Shown: piece after piece, positions 39,742 through 49,716 of the stretch
Layout: every line of letters begins with the position of its first letter
How positions within the stretch are numbered: position 1 is the first letter of the stretch
Position numbers and translations under genes: made by a program
From: Panagrolaimus kolymaensis
Lineage: Eukaryota; Nematoda; Chromadorea; Rhabditida; Panagrolaimidae
Length of the DNA: 64,000 nucleotides
Assembly: GCA_028622995.1 (NCBI GenBank)
Contig: JAJQJQ010000027.1
Coordinates: forward strand, 2,418,001-2,482,000
Direction: 5' to 3'
Notes under the pieces: model-generated
The model's database searches: none
Seen by the model: only the letters and a program-made list of their open reading frames with translations
What the model was told of the DNA's origin: nothing

Positions 39742-41554
39742 GTGAAACACTAGGTATGCTGTAAAAATCTTTCATATCTCTACTGTGAGATAATATTTTT
39801 GTGTTTTTTTATTTTTAATTCATCTCGCCACATTCAGACGATCATTTTTAGCCTAAACAGTATTTGTAAATCCCTCATAATAAAAAAGAAAAAACTCATT
39901 TCCGTAAAAAATTTCCGCGGAATTCCGTAACGGAATTCCGCGGAAATTTTTTACGGAAATACTATCGTAACTTTTTTTAAATTAAGGATTTTTAAATTCT
40001 GTTTGGCTTAGAATGAACGAAATTCATCGTAGAAAATTATGGAAAAATAAAAAACATAGGAAGATTTACTCATAATTGAGATAAATCATGCATACTGAGT
40101 GTTCCTAGGAAAATTTCCGCTCAGCCCTGATTGGAAACTACTAATAGTATGGCAAGGAGGCTACTGATAAAAATAAGGAAAATTATTGTGGGCCCAATTG
40201 CAGCGCCCTCCATTATCTAAAAAATTTCGAATAAATGGTGATTTATCTTACTATTTTCCAATGTTTGTACATATGTAGTAATGAAAATAAAGTTTTCTAA
40301 TTTTTTAGTCTTTTTATTTTGAATTTGACGTTATTTGTATTGAAAATGTAAAGTTCCAACTCTAGGTTGTTGATTTATAAAATTGCTTTATTAAAATATG
40401 TACGTCCAAAAACTAAAATAAAAATAAAAGAAAATGAAGACTGAAAAATAAAATAATGTCTGCTTTTTACGATGAATGTATGATAAAATGCTTTTATATG
40501 CGACCCAAAACTGGCGGCTGCGCGCCTCGATGATTCATTTGGATTCGCTTCTTTAAAGGTAGAGAAAGCAACCTTTAGTTTCGGCGGCAAGAAGACACAA
40601 AGAAATTTGAAATAAGAAAAGAGAAAATGGGAAAGGACAAAATAAAAATATTAAATTCCGAAACAAAGTTTAAATCTATTTCTTACTCATTAAAGAAAGA
40701 AATTTGGGTTTAAAAATAAAATTTTTTTGCTCATTTTACACATCTGCAGTTGTGTGTGACTTTTAAAAACTTTCTTCCAACGCACATATAAAAATCTTAG
40801 TGGATTCAATTTTTTATATTTATCCAACCATTTTTATTTTCTTTATTTTTTTTTTGAAAAAAAAATGAAGAAATATCTTTAAAAAATTCTTCATTTTTTT
40901 CTCTGCAAATTTTAAAATTTTTCGTTTTGCTTTCTTTCTCATTGCATTTTCTTTTTCCATCGTTTCATTTGTGCTTCATTTTTGTCAAACATGCAAGTCG
41001 TCGTCAAATCTGCCGCTGCTGCTTTATTTCTTCTCATTTTTATTCTTCATCCAACTTTTGCATCTGGTGATAAAAGAAATCCTGATCTAGAATGCCTTGA
41101 ATATCGTACATGTATTACAAAAAGTGATAAACAAACAAGTTAGTTCCTTTTTATTACCTTTTTTGAACACTTTAAAAACTTATGTTTAAATTTTTAGCTA
41201 CGAAGTATTTTGTTGAATGCAATTTTGGTTGTGCTGCTTGGAGATGTGTAAAAAATGGTGTATTTTATTTTGGTTATGGATGTGGAGGAATCAGAGATCA
41301 TAATATTTGTCGTGGAGATGGTGAACCACATCAATGGGTTTGTGGCCCTGGACCTTATTGTGCAAGTGTTGATGTTAGTTTTTTCTTAATATTTCTTTCT
41401 TTTTTTAACTTTTTTCTTTTTACAGGAAACTCCACCATCAAATCTTTCGGATGTTAAATGTGATGCTACAGGTGGAATTGAAGCAGATGATAGAAACCGT
41501 TATCGTGTTAATGAACGACCTAATGGAAATGGAATCTATGAAACAACAAAAATG
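39742..41554. repeat. Second copy of the 1.8-kb gene segment
   Basis: Matches 29,933-31,745 at a constant offset of 9,809 bp with no difference in the stretches I compared, including the palindrome, upstream region, exons and introns. The copy ends after the ATG codon in exon 3, where satellite begins with AAAGGCCACG. Removing the retrotransposon and its duplicated 5 bp (5,026 bp) gives an original spacing of 4,783 bp. Confidence 0.95.
39898..39960. repeat. 63-bp perfect palindrome, second copy
   Basis: Exact duplicate of the palindrome at 30,089-30,151, with 31-bp arms around one central base. Confidence 0.95.
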
Positions 41555-41584
41555 AAAGGCCACGACCCTGTATTTTTTATTTAG
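40991..41584 (+). pseudogene. Cys-rich gene copy 2, 3'-truncated and fused to satellite
   Basis: Exons 40991-41138, 41198-41373 and 41426-41584 follow copy 1 exactly through the codons for ETTKM. The reading frame then enters satellite and adds KGHDPVFFI before a TAG at 41,582-41,584. The signal peptide and all ten cysteines are kept, but the 17-residue hydrophobic C-terminus is lost. If transcribed, and if a satellite-derived poly(A) site works, it would make a soluble secreted form. The original 3' UTR is missing, so it may equally be a dead copy. The promoter region is intact as far as the duplication goes. Confidence 0.8.
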
Positions 41585-42838
41585 AATTTTATCTAAAATA
41601 AAATATCCAAAATCTTTTTATCGAATGTTTGAGGAGATGATCAAATGAATTAATAAAACTGTGTTTAAATAAATAAATAACAATCCAAAGAAGTGACATA
41701 AACTCTTTTTTCTTCAAAGGCCACGGACCAGTATTTTTTATATAGAATTTTATCTAAAATAAAATAGCCAAAATCTTTTTATCGAATGTTTGAGGAGATG
41801 ATCAAAGGGAATTAATAAAACTTTGTTTAAATAAATAAATAACAATCCAAAGAAGTGACATAAACTCTTTTTTCTTCAAAGGCCACGACCCTGTATTTTT
41901 TATATAGAATTTTATCTAAAATAAAATAGCCAAAATCTTTTTATCGAATGTTTGAGGAGATGATCAAAGGGAATTAATAAAACTTTGTTTAAATAAATAA
42001 ATAACAATCCAAAGAAGTGACATAAACTCTTTTTTCTTCAAAGGCCACGGACCAGTATTTTTTATATAGAATTTTATCTAAAATAAAATATCCAAAATCT
42101 TTTTACCGAATGTTTGAGGAGATGATCAAAGGGAATTAATAAAACTTTGTTTAAATAAATAAATAACAATCCAAAGAAGTGACATAAACTCTTTTTTCTT
42201 CAAAGGCCACGACCCTGTATTTTTTATATAGAATTTTATCTAAAATAAAATAGCCAAAATCTTTTTATCGAATGTTTGAGGAGATGATCAAAGGGAATTA
42301 ATAAAACTTTGTTTAAATAAATAAATAACAATCCAAAGAAGTGACATAAACTCTTTTTTCTTCAAAGGCCACGGACCAGTATTTTTTATATAGAATTTTA
42401 TCTAAAATAAAATAGCCAAAATCTTTTTATCGAATGTTTGAGGAGATGATCAAAGGGAATTAATAAAACTTTGTTTAAATAAATAAATAACAATCCAAAG
42501 AAGTGACATAAACCCTTTTTTCTTCAAAGGCCACGGACCAGTATTTTTTATATAGAATTTTATCTAAAATAAAATATCCAAAATCTTTTTACCGAATGTT
42601 TGAGGAGATGATCAAAGGGAATTAATAAAACTTTGTTTAAATAAATAAATAACAATCCAAAGAAGTGACATAAACTCTTTTTTCTTCAAAGGCCACGACC
42701 CTGTATTTTTTATTTAGAATTTTATCTAAAATAAAATATCCAAAATCTTTTTACCGAATGTTTGAGGAGATGATCAAAGGGAATTAATAAAACTCTGTTT
42801 GAATAAATTTGTTAGAATCCAAAGAATTGACATAAAAA
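41555..42838. repeat. 162-bp satellite array, fourth block
   Basis: About eight monomers. GGCCACGGACCAG units alternate with GGCCACGACCCTG units over much of the block (heads near 41722, 41881, 42043, 42205, 42367, 42529, 42691), mostly with TATATAG and often AAAATAGCC, which looks like a local dimeric higher-order unit. It ends in mid-monomer at GACATAAA|AATAAAAAAG near 42,838. Confidence 0.95.
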
Positions 42839-43112
42839 TAAAAAAGTTTTTTGGAAAAGTCATCACAACATTATGGTTGTGCAAGAATTGCGTTAAGACA
42901 ATTACTTGAAGACTTTAGGTTATAATATTTAAAGGAATAAAATCAAAAATCAGAATTGTAAATAAATGTCACAACAGCATTAAGGCTGTTAGCCAAGCTT
43001 TGCTAATGCAATAACTTAGTTTAGCGACATTGTGAATAAATAAATTTCAACTTAAAAAACCACATTAAAGCGAGATCTTTAAGATTGAATTTTTTGGGTT
43101 TTATGATTTTTT

Positions 43113-43212
43113 GGATGTTTCGGCCCTGAACCCTAAACATCCTAATATACAAGTAATTTTTATATAAATTAAACTTATTTTTGAAGTAACCTGCATTGGT
43201 GGGCTTCATCAG
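43113..43212 (-). ncRNA. Hammerhead-like motif and hairpin downstream of the RT
   Basis: On the minus strand, CTGATGAAGCCC (from 43,212) is followed about 85 nt later by GGGCCGAAAC. These resemble the two conserved hammerhead strands (CUGAUGA and GAAA) with a possible GCCC/GGGC stem II. The GAAA side also lies in a perfect 8-bp hairpin, GGATGTTT/AAACATCC (43,113-43,142). Other PLE clades carry hammerheads, whereas Naiads are reported to lack canonical ones. With the long stem-II loop and a competing hairpin this is more likely a degenerate relic than an active ribozyme. Confidence 0.35.
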
Positions 43213-43453
43213 TAGAGTCCAATGGGTTCTTTGCGTCGATAAAAAATAAAATAATAAAAAGCATAGAAAAAATTAATTTTTTGAATTTTTGATGCCATCA
43301 AGAATTTGTTATTTGCTTTTTAAATGAATTTAATTTCGTTAGCAGAGAAATAAAGAAAAAAGTAAAAATTGATTTTATTCTTTTTCAAGTTTTTAATTTT
43401 TGGAAGAAAGTAGTAAAAAATGTGAAGAATTAAAAACTAAAAAATGTGAGAAA

Positions 43454-44536
43454 TTAAAAAGGATTGTATTTTCTTAAAATTTTATTCTTGTGTTTTTTGA
43501 TTGTTTCTTTAGAGTAATTATTGCGTATTAAAAGATTTTCTAAATGTTCGTATGAGTTTTTAAAGTTATCATTATTGCTGGAGACTCTTGCGGTTCTCAA
43601 AGTTTCACCTTCAATTATGTTATGCTTGTAAACAGCAGGAATGTCTGATAGATAATTAGTGTATCTAAGTACATCGAATTTATAGTCATCGGTTTTATTG
43701 TACAAATTGTAATTAATTCCCTGTTTGAGATTAACTGTAATATCGAGGTAGTTAGTTTTAAAATCTGATTCATGTGTGGTTTCCAGTGTTAGACTACTAT
43801 GGTAAATATTATTGACAATTTTTTGAAAGTCGATATTTTTATGATTGATGACAATTATGTCGTCCATGTATCTGGATGGAGTAATATTTTTTACGAAAAA
43901 TTGGTTTTCTTTATTATGACAGTATTTGTATTCCATCATAGTTAAAGTTAAGTCAGCAATTTCTGGTGAAGCGTTATTGCCTTCTGGAATTCCATTGATT
44001 TGTTTGAAAATTACTGTGGCAAATTTAACATAGCTATTATCTAATGTTTGAATTAGTAAATCCATAATATCTTCTTTAGTGAAGCAATTTTCCATTTTAT
44101 TTTCTTTTGCTTCCGTGTATTGACAATAATCATATCCAACTTTTAAAAATTCTTTTTTACTGTTTTTAAAGCATAATTCAATTAGGTTACTTATGTTTTG
44201 AATTACAACAGTGTGAGGTAAATTGGTAAACAAGTTATTAAAATCAGCGCAAAATAATTTTAAATTATCTTTTTTCGTTAAATTTTCTATTTTTTCAATG
44301 AACTCTTGGCTGTTTTTTATTGACCAATAATTATTTAAGCTCGTCCTATTTTCAATAAATTTGAAATAATTTTTTAATTGGTTTTTAAAATGTTTTAATA
44401 TTTGTTGTAGTTTCTTTGATAATTCTTTAATTCCGCTCTTACTTGCACCTGTAATAAATCTGAATTTAATTGGGGTTTTATGTAATTTGGGTATTGCATA
44501 AATTTTTGGAATAACTTTATCTTTTCCACAATTCAT
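43454..44536 (-). pseudogene. PLE reverse transcriptase fragment
   Basis: 360-codon frame with the PLE RT signature: IYAIPKLHKTPIKFRFI near residues 12-28, DFNNLFTNLPH (motif A aspartate), GIPEGNNASPEIADL (motif B), RYMDDIIVINH (motif C, catalytic DD) and NYLDITV. It ends RKYNPF before TAA. Catalytic residues are present. The upstream frame continues in the same phase for about 20 codons before 44,536 (including EEVYTKCCILNENRK), so the ATG here is internal and the true junction to the preceding segment is a frameshift near 44,600. Confidence 0.9.
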
Positions 44537-44601
44537 ATTTATTTTTCTGTTTTCGTTAAGTATGCAGCATTTTGTATAAACTTCTTCTAAATTTATTTCG
44601 C

Positions 44602-44985
44602 TTATTTTATGTCATTACCTTTAATATTTTCTTTATCCCATCCTAATTCTTTTTGCAGAATTTCAACATATAGTTTTTTGCAAGTATATGCATAATTATT
44701 TGTTGCTTTATCGACTGGAGTAATGATAAAGTAATTTTTTATGTTTTCAAGTTCGTTTTTGGCATATTTGTTAAAGATTGGTTTATTTTTGTTTAAGTTA
44801 AAGTAAAGAGATTTAGCCAGTTTTTTGGGTTCTTTCTTCCAATTTTTTTCCAAATTTAAGGCTTGTTCGTTAATGATTTTATATTTTTTAATCAGTTTAT
44901 TTTGAAATTGGCAAAAAACCTTATTTATTTCGTCTTCGATTTCTTTTTTTGTTACCATAATAATATCTCTAAATTTAGTACCCAT
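44602..44985 (-). pseudogene. PLE segment between endonuclease/linker and RT
   Basis: 127 codons, Lys/Asn-rich, containing KNYFIITPVDKATNNYAYTCKKLY, the PVDKA..N motif typical of the N-terminal part of PLE RT. It is out of phase with the frames on both sides: with the endonuclease frame at an A-rich run near 44,985-45,000, and with the RT frame near 44,600. Both junctions look like one-base indels. Confidence 0.8.
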
Positions 44986-44987
44986 TT

Positions 44988-46010
44988 TTAGTGTTTTTTT
45001 AAGATTATCATTTTTTTGAAGTTAATGTCACCTGTTATGATATGTTTATGGTGGTTATCATAGTATGGATGTTCTGGTGAACACGTACATTTAGAGTTGT
45101 TGATTTCTTTGACTTGGTTTATAGTAAGATTATTTAAAAATTGGTTGTAATTCAAAACTTTAGTACTGATTGGTGGCAGACATTTTTTAATTATTCTAAA
45201 CTTAGCATTGTCGTGTAATATTATTTGGTTTTCTTTTAATATTTTGTTTAAAACTTTTCCAAGTTTAATTTTTTCCAGGACTGGATGGATATGGGTTAGA
45301 ATTATGTTTATAAAATTATCAGTTACTATTTTAGATTTTTTATCTTTAGTTTTAAAACTTAAAAGTTTTAAATCATTTTTCTTAAATGTCAAAGCATTTT
45401 CGTCTTTAGTTAATTTATTTTTAATATTTTTGGAGGTGTTGTAATAAAGTTGGAATAATTCGTTTGTTTCAGCTCTAATGATTTTATTTTTTATTTCGGT
45501 TGAGCTAGTATTATTTAACTTCTTTTTTCGTTTTCTGTTATTGCCTCTTGTGTTTTTTATTCGTGGAAAACTGAAATTAAAGTATGGTAATTTATCTAAT
45601 TTTTCTTTTGTTAAAGATAAATTTGTTAGGTTTCCTACAGCCTTAATATTGTCGTTTAATCCATATGGATATGCAGTCATTAAAAGTCTGATCCACGTGT
45701 CTTCGGTATTTAAGCGAGTTTGTCTATCTCCTAAATCAATATTGTCCAAGACATCTATTTCAAAGTCATTGTTTCCGTGATTTATAAAATGTTGGCATAA
45801 TACTGTTTTTTCAGTTCCATTTTTAATGTTATTTAAATGTTCACTAATTCTTTGTTTTAAAGTTCTTTTTGTTTCTCCTACATATTGCTTTTTGCATATT
45901 TTACAGATTAAAAGATAAACTAAATTATTTGAGTAACAATTAAATTTATTAGTTTTACAAGTTAAATATTTATCTTTGGTTACGCTGCTTTCAACGATAG
46001 AGGGAATCAC
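44988..46010 (-). pseudogene. PLE GIY-YIG endonuclease and CxC linker
   Basis: 340 codons. The GIY-YIG core is near residues 28-65: LVYLLICKICKKQYVGET, then RTLKQRISEHLNNI, with the preceding CKTNKFNC and the CKIC/H residues fitting the zinc-binding cysteines seen in PLE endonucleases. HFINHGNNDFEIDVLD and TEDTWIRLL follow, the latter supplying the expected glutamate region. The mid part is Lys-rich (RKRKKK), and the C-terminal part has ISTKVLNYNQFLNNL and KCTCSPEHPYYDNHHKH. The frame opens at a GTG at 46,010 with an upstream stop, so the real start is unknown and may lie across another lesion. Confidence 0.88.
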
Positions 46011-46276
46011 AAAATTTTATTGCATTATTACATGGTTTAAATATAAAAGCAAGAATACAAAATACACACAAAACGGGGTTAAAATAAAAATGCGGAGCTC
46101 TGAGATTTCTCTCTTCCTTCCGTCCAGCCAAATGCACAAAATACAAAAATATGCAAAACATAAATAAAGCAAGAATGCAAAAAAAGTTATTTAACAAAAG
46201 TAAAACATCTAAATGGCAAAGTTTTCTTATTCGGAGAAACGTACTTCTACCCTCAAAAATTTGATTAATAAAAAGT

Positions 46277-47412
46277 TTAAATAATGGTCAAAATAGGTTT
46301 TGTAAAACTTGGAATGTTCCATTCATCAATAGCTTTGTCGATTGCACCCTTAAAAGCAGCGGTAAAAGAGATGTCAACGTCTTTTTTAAATTTAGCTCTA
46401 AAAGATGCCCGACCTTTTTTCAAAGGATCTCCTTGACCAGAGATTACAGCGTGCTTCTGAAATAAATAAAAAGTTTGACCATAACTTTAAAAAAAATTAT
46501 AACCTTTATTAACTTCGCAAAAGATTGGACGTCAGTATATTTCGAAAGTTGATCCACTTCAAATCTTTTCAACTTTAATTTAAGATTGAGTAAATTTTTC
46601 ATCATTCTTGTATTAAATTCAAATTCATCCTTTAATTTAATAACCTTGCTAAAAATTTTAAATTAAACGGTGGCTTAAACGAAATGCATAGCTTTTAGTC
46701 GCGTCAAACAGAGCTTTGTTATTTTTGCGAGGAATATAGAAAAATATCGTTTTTGATATCATAAAGCCTTGGCGTTGAACTCAAAGTAAAGTTATAGGAC
46801 ATGCGCTCAAGATTTAAATAAAACCTATGTCGACAAGAAAGGATGCTCAAATGTTTAGAAAAATAATTTATTTTTGATGCTATGAAGAATATTGGGTTTT
46901 GATTTTAAAAACAGATGTATGCATCGCAACTTCTTTGGCGCACTTTTTTTTAAATTTTTCTTCTTTTTCATTATCTTAATAAGCTACAAATTTTAAAAGT
47001 AATTTTATCGATAGCATTCATGGGAATGTTGAAGATATGTATTCTTGAATTGATTGCACCGTTAGTTATTTTTGATAAATCTTTAACCAAACAAATATCA
47101 TATCCTCGTTCTGATGCCCCAATATAACAACACGCGACACATTTTTCTTTAACAAAAAAATATTTAAAAAATTTCATTTAATTTTTTGTAACCACAAAAT
47201 GCCCTCTTTTCTCGAGGAATAAAAGGATTTTTACAAATGTGATAAACTAAGGAAGATGGCAATGCAAAAGCTTGAGCAACAACATTTGATTGAGTAAAGT
47301 ATAATCTTATATTCTTTTTTAAATTTATGTCCGGAAATGCGTTTTTACTGCCACCAAAGACATAGCTTCTTCTTCCCATTTCAATAAAGTTTTTTAAATT
47401 TGATAGATCCAT
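46277..47412 (-). pseudogene. Unrecognised multi-exon gene, probably decaying
   Basis: Several minus-strand coding-like segments share orientation and acceptable splice signals. One from ATG at 47,412 includes GRRSYVFGGSKNAFPDINL and SNVVAQAFALPSSLVYHICK. A second near 47,140-46,975 has CVACCYIGASERGYDICLVK and a third near 46,840-46,690 has RLYDIKNDIF and NKALFDATKSYAFRLSHR. The last two exons are 46504-46648 and 46277-46456, whose shared intron (TTTCAG acceptor) and phases fit, ending PSFTKPILTII. The third segment changes frame near 46,745 without a plausible intron, and no good donor precedes 46,648, which suggests frameshift decay. No family was recognised. Confidence 0.45.
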
Positions 47413-48460
47413 TTGAGATAATAAAATAAATCTTCGTAAATTATTCTTAATATCTTTTAAACAGACTTTTTACAAATACTTGCCATTTTATCTAAGAATA
47501 AATAAATCACATATTATATATATAACTTTTTTCATTCAGTACTTTTAAAAAATTGCGATGGTTGTTTGTCCGTGGTTATTTTGCCAAATTTTATCATATC
47601 TTTCAATAACTATGAAAACCCCTAAAAATATCATCACATTCATTCTCAAATAAACAAAGGCACTTCAAAAAAGGTAGGTACTTAAAGGCAACAATAATTA
47701 AGTAAAATATTGTCTAGTGTGAGCTGTCAAAATAACTACATATAATGAAAGGAATCAATATGGGCTTTTAGGATTTCCTTTTGCCATAGCAACACAAGAA
47801 AATTATTCATTATTTCTAAGTTATAATAAATGTTCTGAGTTTTAAGGCAATAAACAAAGTTAGAATATTTTGGTGTCAAATTTTGCTTTAGTTTCAATAA
47901 GCAAAATTTAATCTCCACATTTTTTAGGCTCGATTTAGCTTTTTACATTTATCATGGGTGCTTTCCTTCAGATTATTATAACTCGTGAAAATTATTAATA
48001 AATTTTTGATGATTTAGATTGAATGAAGTAAATCGAAAGATTTGATATAGTTATATTTGTTTAACTTTTGCTTTCTTTCATTAAAAAACGTGATAATTTT
48101 CTTTTTGCTTTCTCCTTTTTTTTGATGAAGCGTATCTATCGGCTGAAGAAGATTTGATTGCATCGAATTGCGTAATGCGCAAAAAAAAAGAAAAAAGAAA
48201 AGAGATTTAATGAATGAAAAGTTTACTCAGACGTTGCAGTCACACAAATTATATTTGAAAGTTAGAAAAATTAAGGTTCCAAATCTTTTTTTTAATTGAT
48301 TTCTTCTAAACCTTTTTTAACTTATCTGAAAATTAAAAATTAAGGCGGTCGCAATGCTTTGAAGAAAAAAATAAAAATTCAGTTAAATTAAAAGAGAGAA
48401 AAAAATTAAATGAACTCAAATGGAAAAAGTTATTCGTCAAATAAAATCATAAAAAGAATT
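47413..48460. other. Intergenic, no gene seen
   Basis: AT-rich sequence between the decaying minus-strand gene and the small peptide gene. TATATATATAAC near 47,515-47,525 could serve the minus-strand gene. Poly-A/T runs near 48,110-48,200 flank a slightly more GC-rich patch. A 60-codon minus-strand frame at 47,736-47,918 has no supporting signal. Confidence 0.5.
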
Positions 48461-48471
48461 TTTTGTGGGGT

Positions 48472-48479
48472 ATATAAAA
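48472..48479 (+). promoter_or_regulatory. TATA box candidate
   Basis: TATATAAA within GGGGTATATAAAATG, about 245 nt upstream of the small peptide gene. The distance implies a long leader, a leader intron, or trans-splicing at the TTTTTAG at 48,701-48,707 just before the start codon. Confidence 0.45.
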
Positions 48480-48723
48480 TGAAGAAAAAAAAATAATTTG
48501 GAAAGGTCGGATCTTTTAGTATATTCGCGGCGGCTTCTACTTGGTGGTATTAGCTGTTAAAAAAAAGTTTTTAATTTCACTTTTTTAAGCTTTTTTTATT
48601 TCACATTCAAATTCTTTCCTTTATGTCCTTCGATTACGATAGACGAGTCTTTTATTTTTTAAATTTTTCAAAAAATATCAAAAAAAATTAAGATTTTTCC
48701 TTTTTAGCTTCACAAAACTAAAT

Positions 48724-48992
48724 ATGTTTCATAAAGTCAGAATATTGTTGTCACTATTCTTATTAATTGGATTTTTTGCCGTTGCAATTATGGGACATCA
48801 TTCACATTCTCATGAGTAAAAGCATCCATTTTTAAAATTTAACTCAATTATTTTTGTTTTTTCAGACATCACCATCATCATGGGCATGTCCACGGTGGCG
48901 GTTATTATGGCAGAGGTGGTGGTGGAAATGGATGGGGTAATAATGGGTTTGGATTATTCTCTCAACAATGGCCTTTCTTTGGCAGAAAATAA
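48724..48992 (+). CDS. Small His/Gly-rich secreted peptide, 72 aa
   Basis: Two exons, 48724-48815 and 48866-48992, with a 50-nt intron (GTAAAA...TTTTCAG). The phases join exactly. The signal peptide is about residues 1-23 (Leu/Phe/Ile/Ala-rich core). The mature part is GHHSHSHEHHHHHGHVHGGG, then YYGRGGGGNGWGNNGFG, then FSQQWPFFGRK. The His cluster could bind metal (Zn/Cu). The Gly/Tyr/Trp-rich stretch is reminiscent of nematode antimicrobial or neuropeptide-like (nlp/cnc) precursors, and the terminal GRK could be an amidation/dibasic processing signal. These functional readings are inference; the gene model is well supported. Confidence 0.8.
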
Positions 48993-49281
48993 ATTTTCGA
49001 GATAAAATTATATTTTCCATGATTTTGAATTTAAAAAAAAAAATAGTGTACTATAATAAATGATTAAAAATATCTCATAAACTATAAAGATTGGACTAAT
49101 TACAATAATAATTTTGAAAATGTTTCATTTCAGTAAACTTTGAGGAAAAAGGGAAAATAACGAAAAAAAAATGCAAAACACAAATTTACGTTTATTGTAT
49201 GAAACTGCTATTTTCTTCTATTTGCTCGATCCTGAATTTTTTAAGTTATTGCTTAATTTCAGCAAAAAAAAGCGATAAATA

Positions 49282-49324
49282 TTTTTACAGAATGTTTGAG
49301 GAGATGATCAAAGGGAATTAACTC
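49282..49324 (+). repeat. Isolated satellite fragment
   Basis: TTTTTACAGAATGTTTGAGG and the following bases match the satellite segment TTTTTACCGAATGTTTGAGGAGATGATC...GGGAATTAA with one substitution and an end shift. It is a single 43-bp piece about 6.4 kb from the array edge, with no neighbouring monomer. Confidence 0.85.
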
Positions 49325-49716
49325 GCTTTTGACAATTCGTGGAAATGAATTTCCTTATAAATTCAATATTTAATATAGTAAATCATTTTGTTTTTATAGC
49401 AACTCAGATAACCATTCAAAATCATCTAAGCATTATTATTTGCTGAAAAATGTTTTGTGTTTATATAAATTATTATCTTCTTTTTTGTATAAGTAATTGG
49501 TTGCCGTACAATTTTCGACAAGAAAATAAAGGATATTTTTTGCGGGAGTTTTTTGTTTTAAAAAAACAATAAATACTAGCAAAACAAATCTTAAAGCGAT
49601 TATGTCTTTAACTCTCTTTCTCAAATGTGAAAAAAAAGCTATAAACAAATCTAGGAAAATATTTTGGAATTTATTAATTATCTAAATGACTTATTTTTTT
49701 TTTTTTGTTGCTTAGC

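Larger units (their letters stand above)
42839..46260 (-). mobile_element. Penelope-like element, Naiad-type (EN before RT), inactivated
   Basis: Three adjacent minus-strand frames together give a Penelope-like retroelement with permuted order: GIY-YIG endonuclease first (46010-44988), then an intervening segment (44985-44602), then RT (44536-43454). The endonuclease frame ends with a linker containing KCTCSPEHPYYDNHHKHIIT, that is, a CxC motif. N-terminal GIY-YIG joined by a CxC linker to a C-terminal RT is the published hallmark of the Naiad/Chlamys PLE clade, unlike canonical Penelope/Nematis elements with a C-terminal endonuclease. Frames change at about 44,985 and about 44,600, so this copy is not functional unless the sequence has errors. 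Element ends are uncertain. The left limit given is where satellite stops and the right limit is approximate. No terminal repeats were identified. Confidence 0.85.

Noticed and set aside
43021..43209. 62-aa minus-strand protein below the RT
   Set aside because: Overlaps the hammerhead-like/hairpin region and has no domain; treated as element 3' non-coding sequence.
45208..45780. Plus-strand Leu/Phe/Ser-rich frames
   Set aside because: Reverse-strand shadows of the Lys/Asn-rich endonuclease and linker coding sequence.
45991..46197. 68-aa hydrophobic minus-strand frame upstream of the endonuclease
   Set aside because: Different phase from the endonuclease, no homology, and starts in repetitive A-rich sequence.
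47736..47918. 60-aa minus-strand frame
   Set aside because: No domain, no splice or promoter context, and length expected by chance.
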